DNA of 43,274 bases from an uncultured Prevotellaceae bacterium (lineage in GTDB: Bacteria > Bacteroidota > Bacteroidia > Bacteroidales > Bacteroidaceae). The DNA is taken from NCBI GenBank assembly GCA_946540735.1, contig CAMNIN010000030.1:1-43274 (forward strand), given 5' to 3'. Below the pieces are notes generated by a model. It ran no database searches. It saw only the letters and a program-made list of their open reading frames with translations, and was not told where the DNA came from. The translations under genes were made by a program, and so were the position numbers. Positions 43,210-43,274 of the stretch are shown in pieces; within the stretch, counting starts at the first letter, position 1; each line of letters opens with the position of its first letter.

Positions 43210-43274
43210 GATAAAATTCGGGAATTATAAGCCAGTCGAGATAAAAATGTAAACAAATTGCCCCGAATTGGACC

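Overview
The window looks like chromosomal DNA of a Prevotella-like member of the Bacteroidales (Bacteroidota). Four kinds of evidence support this: SusC/SusD pairs with short surface-type lipoproteins, a hybrid two-component regulator, an F-type ATP synthase operon in the rearranged order atpD-C-x-y-B-E-F-H-A-G, and many upstream regions carrying the Bacteroidetes -7 promoter element TAnnTTTG (for example 8600-8607, 28229-28236, 39693-39700). Naming a genus is inference. I saw no insertion sequence, phage, CRISPR array or rRNA.

Layout. 1-495: the 3' end of rpsP and its terminator. 532-6062: a surface-glycan locus, with three minus-strand glycosyltransferases diverging from a plus-strand flippase plus a fourth glycosyltransferase. 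6062-8526: an NhaD-type antiporter and 6-phosphofructokinase. 8576-16222: a ten-gene ATP synthase operon with its own promoter and a strong terminator. It includes two small membrane proteins between atpC and atpB and an epsilon subunit without its C-terminal helices. 16240-17505: a secreted alpha/beta hydrolase on the minus strand.

17620-32253: a complete fructan utilisation locus. It holds a sensor-regulator with a sugar-binding periplasmic domain, SusC, SusD, a surface glycan-binding lipoprotein, a divergent surface GH32 enzyme, a canonical secreted GH32 enzyme, an inner-membrane sugar permease and a fructokinase. The proposed flow is: bind and cut fructan at the cell surface, import oligosaccharides through SusCD, release fructose in the periplasm, carry it inward by the MFS permease, phosphorylate it, and feed glycolysis. 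The regulator has a HisKA helix pair and receiver and AraC-type output domains, but no recognisable HATPase_c domain. The 11-mer ATGAACGATTT occurs as both arms of a concentric double palindrome before susC and again before the second GH32 gene, which makes it a candidate operator.

32283-37251: a NupG-like permease, a bifunctional-nuclease-domain protein, RsmE, two adjacent DUF4230 proteins, a phosphopantetheinyl transferase and a tRNA-Val(CAC). 37325-43274: a GH36 alpha-galactosidase and a GH106 alpha-L-rhamnosidase on the minus strand, flanking a plus-strand sigma-70 factor. That sigma factor has lost the tandem tryptophans of region 2.4.
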